DNA from: Profundicola sp048268105
GTDB taxonomy: Bacteria > Bacteroidota > Bacteroidia > Flavobacteriales > Weeksellaceae
NCBI GenBank assembly: GCA_048268105.1
Contig: JBLWWH010000014.1
Span: 5,459-69,458, forward strand
Direction of reading: 5' to 3'
DNA: 64,000 nt
Below are positions 36,105 to 43,351 of the stretch, piece by piece. The notes under the pieces are model-generated. The model was not told where the DNA came from. It saw nothing but the letters and a program-made list of their open reading frames with translations, and searched no databases. Each line of letters starts with the position of its first letter. Within the stretch, counting starts at the first letter, position 1. Made by a program: the position numbers and the translations under genes.

Positions 36105-36638
36105 ATGAGAACAATCTTAATTTTACTTTTTAGTTTTCTCTTCATCCATTGCAACAATGATGATGATGACGGATACAAACCCTTACCTCCAGCCACCCAA
36201 ACAGGCGAAGGTACGTTTGCCTGTTATGTAGATGGAAAAGCTTTTATTGATACCAGCGGAGGATGGTTTAATTGTTATTACCAATATGTGGATGGAGGTT
36301 ATCATTTTGCTATTGGTGGAGATGATGAAAATAATTTACCATTGTGGGCAATTAATTTAGGAACCAATTCCAAAACAATATCCGAAGGAGAAGAACTAAA
36401 TCTGAATGAAAGAACGATACATGGAAATGCGTGGGGTGAGGCTGGATTTTCATTAAATTCTAGTTCTTATGTATCCTCTGGTACAAATCAAGAATTAACA
36501 GGTAAATTGTTTATATCTAAATTAGATTTTGAAAATCATATTGTTTCAGGAACTTTTTGGTTTGACATTATAGACCCTTTTTCTGGAGATACAATACAAA
36601 TTAGACAAGGAAGATTTGATACCTTATTTACCCAATAA
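36105..36638 (+). CDS. Small lipoprotein (DUF6252-like), copy 2 of a tandem pair
   Basis: A 177-residue lipoprotein with the same signal peptide (FLFIHC, then NNDDDDG) and the same N- and C-terminal blocks as the preceding gene. The middle (about residues 70-130) has diverged and differs in length. A TATATTTA element at 36084-36091 could give it its own promoter. An A/T-only stem just beyond the stop (36638-36657) is a weak terminator candidate before the convergent glgB. No function is known; the pair looks like a recent tandem duplication. Confidence 0.82.
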   Translation: MRTILILLFSFLFIHCNNDDDDGYKPLPPATQTGEGTFACYVDGKAFIDTSGGWFNCYYQYVDGGYHFAIGGDDENNLPLWAINLGTNSKTISEGEELNLNERTIHGNAWGEAGFSLNSSSYVSSGTNQELTGKLFISKLDFENHIVSGTFWFDIIDPFSGDTIQIRQGRFDTLFTQ

Positions 36639-36672
36639 AATATTATAGGAAATATTTTTCTTAAAACTAAAT

Positions 36673-38640
36673 TTACCTCGTTCTTTTCAAAACCAGCACA
36701 GTTCTACTTGGTAAATACAATTTCAAATCTGAATTTTTAGAAGAATATTTAATTTCCTTGTCCACTCTATTAAATCCTCCAAACATTTCATCGTCTGATG
36801 AGAAAATTATTTTATAATTCTTCTTTTCTTGGGTGTCGATAGGATAATCGGCAAAACTTTCATGATTAAAATTAAAAACAAATATTAAATCAGCCTTTTT
36901 GAAGGCTAAAATTTTATGATGATTGTCTTCTGCTAATTTATAATCTTCTGAAGTTTCCAGAATTTTATATTTTTTGAGAAAGCCAATCATTTCTTGATCA
37001 AATTTCTCTAAAAATTGATATTTTAAATGATCTGTATCGGCTAATGACCATTGTCTTCGAGCATATTTATAACTCCAATTATTCTCAGCTCTTGGGAAAT
37101 CAATCCACTCCGGATGACCGAATTCATTCCCCATAAAAGTCATATAACCTTCTCCGCCTAAAACTGCTGTTACAAAACGAATCATTTTGTGCAATGCTAT
37201 TCCGCGATCTACGACTAAGCTTTCATTGAACAAGCTCATATCTGTGTACATAGAAGCATCCATCAGCCAAAAAGCAAGGGTTTTATCACCTACCAAGGCT
37301 TGGTCATGACTTTCGGCATAAGCAATATTTTTTTCGTCGTGACGTCTATTGGTTAAGTTCCAATATAAATCGCCCATATGCCAGTCCTCGTCCTTTTTAG
37401 TTTCTAACAAATTGAACCAAAAATCTGGTAATCCCATCGCCAAACGATAATCAAACCCTAGTCCTCCTTCTTCTACGGGACGCACAGCACCTGGCATGCC
37501 ACTCATGTCCTCGCAGATACTAATGACATGAGGATTGAGTTCATGAATTAACTCATTGGCTAATTGTAAATAAATGATTGCATCATTGTTGGTGTCAGTG
37601 AAATATTTAGAATAATCTGTGAATTCCACATGTCCAAAATGTTGATAAAGCATGCTCGTTACTCCATCAAACCTAAAACCATCGAATTTAAAATCCTCCA
37701 TCCAATATTTAAGGTTGGAAGCTAAAAATCGTTTTACTTCTATTTTTTTATAATCAAAAGTGCGCGAATCCCAATCTGGCTGCCATCCGTCGAAATACTG
37801 TTCAGTTCCGTCTAATTCAACTAAGCCTTCGTCTCTATTCTTCACTGCATGACTATGCACAACATCTAAAATAACCGCGATACCTAATCCATGAGCCGTA
37901 TCGATTAAATACCTCAAATCATCAGGCGAACCAAATCTTGAACTCGGCGCAAAATAATTTGAAACTTGATATCCAAAAGATCCATAATAAGGGTGCTCCT
38001 GAATTGCCATTAATTGAACGCAATTATAACCTAAATCTTTAATGCGAGGTAAAATATTATCCGCAAAATCTCTATAAGTTCCGACACGCTCTTCTTCAGT
38101 TGCCATACCCACGTGGGCTTCATAAATCAAGGGAGTTTTGATATTTTCTGCTGAGAAATCATTTTTCCATTGATATTGACTCTTCCCCGTAAAGACTCCA
38201 TCAAAACTATGGTCTTCCTTTTGAACTACCTCTCTTATATAGGCCGGAATTCTATCTAAATTACCATTTTGACCATGAACGTGCATTTTCACCTTAGAAC
38301 CTGGAACTAATGTATTTTTAAAATCCTCATCTGATAAGAAAATTTCCCAAGCGCCGTAATTTCCTCTTCGCAAAGGATTTGCATGTCTATCCCAACCATT
38401 AAAATCACCAATCAAAGACACATAAGAAGCATTGGGCAACCAATCTCTAAACCACCAACCTTTCTTTTCCTCATCGTATTGAAAACCAAAAAACTCATGC
38501 GCAGAAGCAAATCTATCAAGACTTCCAAAATGCTTTTCAATATAATCCTTGGTATTTTGATACCACTCTATTCTATTAACAAGCTGTTGTTCAAAGGGTT
38601 TTAAAAGTGGATCTTTTTCTATTAAAGTTAAAGCATGCAT
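36673..38640 (-). CDS. glgB: 1,4-alpha-glucan branching enzyme, eukaryote-like type
   Basis: A 655-residue GH13 branching enzyme that makes alpha-1,6 branches in glycogen. A CBM48 domain (about residues 45-140, with VSLIGDFNGWDR) precedes the catalytic barrel. Catalytic residues are D325 in DGFRFDG, E377 in ICEDMSG, and D446 in AESHDQALVGDK. A C-terminal beta domain ends VLVLKRTR. The sequence resembles eukaryotic rather than E. coli GlgB, as is common in Bacteroidota. The start is set at ATG 38638-38640: a longer reading from TTG at 38661 would begin inside the TATCTTTG promoter element at 38659-38666. No glycogen synthase or ADP-glucose pyrophosphorylase is in the window. Confidence 0.93.
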   Translation of the reverse strand: MHALTLIEKDPLLKPFEQQLVNRIEWYQNTKDYIEKHFGSLDRFASAHEFFGFQYDEEKKGWWFRDWLPNASYVSLIGDFNGWDRHANPLRRGNYGAWEIFLSDEDFKNTLVPGSKVKMHVHGQNGNLDRIPAYIREVVQKEDHSFDGVFTGKSQYQWKNDFSAENIKTPLIYEAHVGMATEEERVGTYRDFADNILPRIKDLGYNCVQLMAIQEHPYYGSFGYQVSNYFAPSSRFGSPDDLRYLIDTAHGLGIAVILDVVHSHAVKNRDEGLVELDGTEQYFDGWQPDWDSRTFDYKKIEVKRFLASNLKYWMEDFKFDGFRFDGVTSMLYQHFGHVEFTDYSKYFTDTNNDAIIYLQLANELIHELNPHVISICEDMSGMPGAVRPVEEGGLGFDYRLAMGLPDFWFNLLETKKDEDWHMGDLYWNLTNRRHDEKNIAYAESHDQALVGDKTLAFWLMDASMYTDMSLFNESLVVDRGIALHKMIRFVTAVLGGEGYMTFMGNEFGHPEWIDFPRAENNWSYKYARRQWSLADTDHLKYQFLEKFDQEMIGFLKKYKILETSEDYKLAEDNHHKILAFKKADLIFVFNFNHESFADYPIDTQEKKNYKIIFSSDDEMFGGFNRVDKEIKYSSKNSDLKLYLPSRTVLVLKRTR

Positions 38641-38658
38641 AAAGTGAGGTTTAATTGA

Positions 38659-38666
38659 CAAAGATA
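38659..38666 (-). promoter_or_regulatory. -7 element of glgB
   Basis: Minus-strand TATCTTTG lies 18 nt before the chosen ATG. It overlaps an in-frame TTG that would otherwise extend the protein by seven residues, and so decides the start. Confidence 0.65.
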
Positions 38667-38993
38667 CATATATCTATAAATTCTAGGTATTAATTTATAA
38701 CTCTAAACCCTTTTTTAGAAGCATTTTAACTAAGAAATCATTTTATATTTAACTCTATTTTTAATTCTAAAAACAATCTAATTTCAATTAATTCTGAGTT
38801 GATCAAAAACGGTATAATCCTTCATAAAATTCTATTCATTAAACTTATAAAGCCTACAAATGCATAAAACTTAAATTCAGATAAAAAATAACCTATACTT
38901 TGAATCAATCTGTTAGCTAACTAAATTAGATTAATATCATTGAAAAATTTTGGTGTATAATTTGCCCTTGATAATCCTATCGATGTTAAATAT
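38667..38993. other. AT-rich divergent spacer before the MpaB-family gene
   Basis: 327 nt without a gene. It holds the perfect 10-bp palindrome GTTAGCTAAC (38912-38921), and a promoter-like TATAATTTG about 30 nt before the next ATG whose spacing differs by one base from the consensus. No other structure was recognised. Confidence 0.5.
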
Positions 38994-40118
38994 ATGGTAG
39001 AGAATAAAGCAAATATTAAATTTTGGAGATCTGGAAATGGGAAAGATTTCCTCGAATGGTCAGACTTATCAGAATCTGATTTAAAATATAATTATTCAAC
39101 AAGATTGTTTGAAGAATTTGATCAAAAAGGTGATTATTTAACTCAAAATTGGATTAACAACAATGATTTTCAAAATATCATGAGATCACTTCATGGAACT
39201 TCAACTTCAGAATTACCAGAGGATTATATTAGCTTTAGAGAAGAATTGAAGGTTTTTCCAGATTGGGTTGATAATGATTTAATACGAATTGGCTCTCAAC
39301 TTTCGGAGAGAAGTGGACTAAATGGTTTATTAATTTTAAGAAATTTTGCTCTACTTGGTGGATACACTTTTGCTAATCTCACCAAACCCCTCGTGGCGAC
39401 AGGTTCTCTAGAAAAAGGTGCGATTCATAGGCTTTATAACACCTTGAAATTTTGGGTAGAAGTCACCAGAAGTCATACCACCACCCATGATTTGAGGTTT
39501 AATGCATGTTTGCAAACCCGCTTGATTCATTCAGCTTCTCGTTTAAAGATTCAAGAAAAAATACCCAATTGGGATATAGAAAAATATGGAGTTCCGATTA
39601 ACCATGCAGATATGATAGCTACTCACATAGCTTTTACGGTATATTATTTATATGGTTTAAAAAAATTAAATTTTGAGTATAGCAAACATGAAGAAGAAGC
39701 GGTATTCCATCTTTGGAAATATATTACCTATCTATTAGGCGTTCCGGTAGATTTAATTCCAAACAATATAAAAGAAGCTTTAAGTTTTTTCCATTTTTGG
39801 ACAAACTATCAATTAGCGCCGGATGAAGATGCTTTAAAGTTGACCGAATCTCTATTAAATGAAGATACACCTATCAGCTTGTTTTATCTTAAATCTATCA
39901 ACCACAGCATGGATTATGTTCATAAAAGTATAGCTAACTATCTAATCGATGAGAACATTCGACAGGATTTGCACATTCCAAATGTTGTAATGCCGCATGT
40001 GATCCCAAATCTAATTAAACTCAAAAATAAGATGACTTCAAATAAAGAAAAACAGATTTTAGAAGGAAGAAAGCATCAGGGCATCATTCTGAATGATTAT
40101 AAAAATAATATTAAATAA
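38994..40118 (+). CDS. Oxygenase MpaB-family protein (DUF2236, latex-clearing-protein superfamily)
   Basis: A 374-residue soluble helical protein without signal peptide. It matches the MpaB/Lcp superfamily of haem-binding oxygenases in the central segment (LGGYTFANLTKPLVATGSLEKGAIHRLYNTLKFW, then RFNACLQTRLIHSASR), where a conserved Arg and His lie near the haem in characterised members. The C-terminal portion has the PDEDALKLTESLL and NHSMDYVHKSI helices. Substrate is unknown, since family members act on rubber, mycophenolic acid intermediates or remain uncharacterised. It is transcribed alone and divergent from glgB. Confidence 0.8.
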   Translation: MVENKANIKFWRSGNGKDFLEWSDLSESDLKYNYSTRLFEEFDQKGDYLTQNWINNNDFQNIMRSLHGTSTSELPEDYISFREELKVFPDWVDNDLIRIGSQLSERSGLNGLLILRNFALLGGYTFANLTKPLVATGSLEKGAIHRLYNTLKFWVEVTRSHTTTHDLRFNACLQTRLIHSASRLKIQEKIPNWDIEKYGVPINHADMIATHIAFTVYYLYGLKKLNFEYSKHEEEAVFHLWKYITYLLGVPVDLIPNNIKEALSFFHFWTNYQLAPDEDALKLTESLLNEDTPISLFYLKSINHSMDYVHKSIANYLIDENIRQDLHIPNVVMPHVIPNLIKLKNKMTSNKEKQILEGRKHQGIILNDYKNNIK

Positions 40119-40119
40119 A

Positions 40120-40146
40120 AAAGACGCTGAATCAATCCACGTCTTT
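40120..40146. terminator. Bidirectional terminator between the MpaB-family gene and thyA
   Basis: The stem AAAGACG (40120-40126) with CGTCTTT (40140-40146) has a 13-nt loop and A/T-rich flanks on both sides, between convergent genes. Confidence 0.65.
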
Positions 40147-40167
40147 AATAAATATTTTCTGAAGCTT

Positions 40168-40962
40168 TTAAACAGCTACTTTTCCTTTGATATGCGGATG
40201 AGAAGTATAATCAACTAATTCAAAATCCTCAAATTTAAAATCTAGAATATCTTTCACTTCAGGATTTAATTTCATATTTGGTAAAGGCTTTGGGTCTCTG
40301 GTCAATTGTAATTTCATTTGTTCAAAATGATTAGAATAAATGTGTGCATCACCAAAAGTATGTACAAATTCACCTTCTTCTAAGCCCGTAACTTGCGCCA
40401 TCATTTTCAATAATAAAGCATAAGAAGCAATGTTAAATGGAACTCCTAAAAAGATATCGGCACTTCTTTGGTATAATTGAAGTGACAATTTACCATTAGC
40501 CACATAAAACTGGAAAAATGCATGACAAGGCATTAATGCCATATCCTCTAACTCGCCTACATTCCAAGCCGAAACGATCATTCTACGTGAATCTGGATTG
40601 GTTTTAATTTGCTCAACCACCTTCTGAATTTGATCAATCGTTTCACCATTTGGAGCTCCCCAACTACGCCATTGCTTTCCATACACAGGACCTAAATCAC
40701 CATCTTCTCTCGCCCAAGCATTCCAAATTTTAACACCATTGTCTTGAAGATATTTTACATTGGTATCACCCTTTAAAAACCACAACAATTCATGAATAAT
40801 AGATTTTAAATGCAATTTCTTGGTCGTAACCATCGGAAATCCATCGGCTAAATCGAACCTCATCTGATATCCAAAAACACTTTTGGTTCCAGTACCAGTT
40901 CTATCTTCTTTTAGAATTCCATTATCTAAAACATGCTGAACTAAATCTAAATATTGTCTCAT
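40168..40962 (-). CDS. thyA: Thymidylate synthase
   Basis: A 264-residue cytoplasmic enzyme converting dUMP to dTMP with methylene-tetrahydrofolate. The N-terminal MRQYLDLVQHVLDNGILKEDRTGTGT contains the phosphate-binding Arg. The catalytic C146 lies in MPCHAFFQFYV, followed by QLYQRSADIFLGVPFNIASYALL, and the protein ends KGKVAV. Length is the same as E. coli ThyA. On the minus strand a TAATTTTG element (40967-40974) is separated from the ATG by only 4 nt. No folA follows in the window; the next gene upstream is a secreted nuclease. Confidence 0.97.
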   Translation of the reverse strand: MRQYLDLVQHVLDNGILKEDRTGTGTKSVFGYQMRFDLADGFPMVTTKKLHLKSIIHELLWFLKGDTNVKYLQDNGVKIWNAWAREDGDLGPVYGKQWRSWGAPNGETIDQIQKVVEQIKTNPDSRRMIVSAWNVGELEDMALMPCHAFFQFYVANGKLSLQLYQRSADIFLGVPFNIASYALLLKMMAQVTGLEEGEFVHTFGDAHIYSNHFEQMKLQLTRDPKPLPNMKLNPEVKDILDFKFEDFELVDYTSHPHIKGKVAV

Positions 40963-40966
40963 AGGG

Positions 40967-40974
40967 CAAAATTA
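40967..40974 (-). promoter_or_regulatory. -7 element abutting the thyA start codon
   Basis: Minus-strand TAATTTTG matches TAnnTTTG and is followed by CCCT and the ATG, predicting a leaderless transcript. The -33 element is not clear. Confidence 0.55.
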
Positions 40975-41002
40975 AGCTAAAAATTAAGGTTTAAAAATTG
41001 AA

Positions 41003-42031
41003 TTACTTTTTCAAGACTTTATGCGTCTTACAGATCTTGTTCTGACAGAATTTCACAAAATACAAACCTGACGTTTCAGGTAAATAGGTTTTATTGTCTG
41101 TTAAATTTTCATCTTCAGAAATTAATTGACCTTGAAGATTATAAATTAAAATTTGATCAAACTCTTCTTGATAAGTTATATAGTCATACGTTGGATTTGG
41201 ATAAACAGAAAATGACTTTTCTTCTAAATCAACGGTTAACAAGACATCCCAAGTATTCAAGGCTTCGGGTCCACCCCAAATATAAGTGGCTAAATATGGA
41301 TTGTCAATAAATGGATTTCTATTACCTTGATAAAACTCTTCAATAATATCATTTCTCTGAATCTCATAAGAAGATGGCGGATCTTCGGCATTCCATTGCA
41401 AGAAAATATCGGGCATGTCTTCGTGATAGGTATTTACCCCCATCCCAACATAATTAGGTTTTAAATCATTCGGATATCTGATATAGCTAAACATCATCAT
41501 TCTTGCCACATCACCTTTCCATTCATCGCCTGGATAAAATCTTGAATTGGCCAATACACCTGCATTTCCTGAACCTGCTGCAAAAGGAAAGTTACTTCTT
41601 ATTTCGTTAAAATTAGAATCAGCTGCACGGATTGAATGCACATCCGAGCCAGGCCAACTATCGTTGGTATATCCTCCAATCGATTTAGGATAAACATGTT
41701 CCCTATTCCATCGGTTGGTGCATGAAACCACATGGCAAGTCATGTCTTTATCTCGCGTTCTGTCGTTAAAATTTAAATCATCGTTATCGTCAAATCCATA
41801 AATCAAAAATACATTTTCTGGATTTTCTGGATCAGCATCGGTATCCTTCAAGGCTGTCCAAACTTGAGGTGTATAGCTTAAATGATATAATTGGGTGTTT
41901 CTAACTAAATACTCTAATTGAGATTTAAGCTCCTCTGGCGTAGCTGTAAAATCAATAGAATTATAGTAGTTAGGTATTTGTGCGCTCGAGCTTATACCGA
42001 TTAAAAAAGTTAGAATATAAAAAAATCTCAT
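41003..42031 (-). CDS. Secreted endonuclease I with T9SS type A sorting domain
   Basis: A 342-residue nuclease. A signal peptide (MRFFYILTFLIGISSSAQ) precedes an Endonuclease I domain (about residues 25-255), recognised by the metal-binding WNREHVYPKSIGG, by HSIRAADSNFNEIRSNFPF, by GDVARMMMFSYIRYP, and by RNDIIEEFYQGNRNPFIDNP. The C-terminal 70 residues (SVYPNPTYDYITYQE to KVLKK) are a T9SS type A sorting domain, so it is exported across the outer membrane. A likely role is degradation of extracellular DNA as a nutrient. Its start codon directly abuts the stop of the acyltransferase gene upstream on the same strand. Confidence 0.92.
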   Translation of the reverse strand: MRFFYILTFLIGISSSAQIPNYYNSIDFTATPEELKSQLEYLVRNTQLYHLSYTPQVWTALKDTDADPENPENVFLIYGFDDNDDLNFNDRTRDKDMTCHVVSCTNRWNREHVYPKSIGGYTNDSWPGSDVHSIRAADSNFNEIRSNFPFAAGSGNAGVLANSRFYPGDEWKGDVARMMMFSYIRYPNDLKPNYVGMGVNTYHEDMPDIFLQWNAEDPPSSYEIQRNDIIEEFYQGNRNPFIDNPYLATYIWGGPEALNTWDVLLTVDLEEKSFSVYPNPTYDYITYQEEFDQILIYNLQGQLISEDENLTDNKTYLPETSGLYFVKFCQNKICKTHKVLKK

Positions 42032-42595
42032 TTACTTAATATCTCGGTTAAAATTCTCTGGATGCTTAGGAGTAATATCTTTATATACAACTTTCGCAAA
42101 CTCTAAAACCTCTTCTAAGCTATGCGTCTGTGGATCGATAACACCTTTGATGATCGCTTCTTTTTTCTTATAGTCCGAAGTTGCAAATAAAAGAGGAACT
42201 TCTCCTTGCTTTGCAATGTGGTAAAAACCCTTTTTCCATTTTTCTACCCATCCTCTCGTTCCTTCTGGAGTGTTTAAAAGATAAAGTCGTTGATTTTCGT
42301 CTCTCAACATCTCTCCAGCATGTCTCACTAAATTTTGCCCTTGCGCTCTGTTTACACCGATTCCACCCAACCATGTAATGATAAATCCGTACCACGGCTT
42401 GGTCCAATCATCTTTAATAAACAATTTCATAGGAATTCCTAATTTCCAAAAAGCACTAACAGCAATCACAAAATCCCAGTTAGATGTATGCGGGCCACAT
42501 ACCATGACACAACTACGTATTTGAGATAGATCTTCTCCCACGATGAGCTTCCACCCCATTAGCTTAAGCACTAAAGAACCAATAATTTTCTTCAT
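42032..42595 (-). CDS. PlsC-like glycerophospholipid acyltransferase
   Basis: A 187-residue acyltransferase. The catalytic HxxxxD motif is HTSNWD near residue 36 and the substrate-binding block is NTPEGTRG; both are conserved in the LPLAT superfamily. It lacks a clear signal peptide but has a hydrophobic N-terminus (IIGSLVLKLMGWKLI). Likely activity is acylation of a lysophospholipid at the membrane, though the acceptor is uncertain because this short form differs from standard PlsC. It is the first gene of a two-gene operon with the endonuclease, whose gene begins at the very next base. Confidence 0.85.
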   Translation of the reverse strand: MKKIIGSLVLKLMGWKLIVGEDLSQIRSCVMVCGPHTSNWDFVIAVSAFWKLGIPMKLFIKDDWTKPWYGFIITWLGGIGVNRAQGQNLVRHAGEMLRDENQRLYLLNTPEGTRGWVEKWKKGFYHIAKQGEVPLLFATSDYKKKEAIIKGVIDPQTHSLEEVLEFAKVVYKDITPKHPENFNRDIK

Positions 42596-42722
42596 TCTAC
42601 AAATTTAGTATTATTTATAGGTATTTAACAATACAATTAACTTTAGAAGTTATGAGGATTTATATTTCAGAGAGTTTATCTTAAACAAAAGTAATTTTTT
42701 AAGCGCAAAATTCGAGATACAT

Positions 42723-42730
42723 TATATTTG
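42723..42730 (+). promoter_or_regulatory. Possible distal -7 element upstream of marR
   Basis: TATATTTG matches the consensus but has no -33 partner and lies 150 nt before the marR start. It may provide a second promoter for the fad operon. Confidence 0.35.
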
Positions 42731-42854
42731 TATACTTATCTTATGATATTAATATTTTAATACGTATTTTTAAACTCTTCAAGCATAAGGCATGTTAAAT
42801 AATTGTGAAAGTTGCATAAATCGCTACTTATTTAGTTGAATAAATTATGCACGC

Positions 42855-42871
42855 ATAATAAAATTTATTAT
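42855..42871 (+). promoter_or_regulatory. 17-bp perfect palindrome, candidate MarR operator
   Basis: ATAATAAAATTTATTAT is a perfect inverted repeat with 8-bp arms around one central base. It overlaps the -7 element (42869-42876) and ends 9 nt before the GTG of the marR gene, where bound repressor would block its own operon. The target protein is inferred. Confidence 0.6.
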
Positions 42872-42876
42872 ATTTA
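42869..42876 (+). promoter_or_regulatory. -7 element of marR-fadNAE
   Basis: TATATTTA (one mismatch to TAnnTTTG) is separated by only CGAC from the GTG start and overlaps the palindrome. The -33 element is unclear. Confidence 0.45.
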
Positions 42877-42880
42877 CGAC

Positions 42881-43336
42881 GTGAAAGATTTTATATTCAA
42901 AGATTTACCCACGATAGATTACATGTTGCGAACTACGTGGAATGCGGTTGTAAAAGCTTATAATACAGAAGCTAAAAAATATAATTTTACGATGGTGATG
43001 GGATTTGCATTACTTTCCATCGACCCTAAAAAAGGAACACCCAGTACATCTCTAGGTCCAAAAATGGGTATGGAACCTACTTCCCTTTCTCGAACATTGA
43101 AAAACCTTGAAGAAAGATATTTGATAGAAAGACATCCCAACCCAGATGATGGTAGAGGTGTGATTATTAAACTTACTGCGGAAGGTATGGAAAGTAGAGA
43201 TATTGCTAAACAAGTGGTATTACAATTCAATCGAAATATCGAACAAGAATTCGGAATGGAGAAACTCAAAGTTTTCTTTGAAGTTAATCAAGGAATTCAG
43301 AATATGATTTCTGATAGAAAAATATTTAAAAAATAA
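42881..43336 (+). CDS. MarR-family regulator of the fatty acid beta-oxidation operon
   Basis: A 151-residue winged-helix regulator. I take the GTG at 42881 as start (VKDFIFKDLPTIDYMLRTTWNAV), because a longer reading from TTG 42836 would run through the promoter and palindrome, and homologues begin close to the TIDY motif. The DNA-binding region is MGMEPTSLSRTLKNLEERYLIERHPNPDDGRGVIIKLT, a classic winged helix with its Asp-Gly-Arg wing. It lies 15 nt before fadN, so it probably represses the operon and responds to an acyl-CoA or fatty acid; the ligand is inferred. Confidence 0.87.
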   Translation: MKDFIFKDLPTIDYMLRTTWNAVVKAYNTEAKKYNFTMVMGFALLSIDPKKGTPSTSLGPKMGMEPTSLSRTLKNLEERYLIERHPNPDDGRGVIIKLTAEGMESRDIAKQVVLQFNRNIEQEFGMEKLKVFFEVNQGIQNMISDRKIFKK

Positions 43337-43351
43337 ATTTAATTTAACTAT

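Noticed and set aside
38659..38661. TTG start for glgB giving seven extra residues
   Set aside because: The TTG lies within the TATCTTTG promoter element; ATG 38638-38640 is preferred.
42836..42880. Longer MarR reading frame from TTG 42836
   Set aside because: It would include the palindrome and the -7 element; homologues begin near the TIDY motif, matching GTG 42881.
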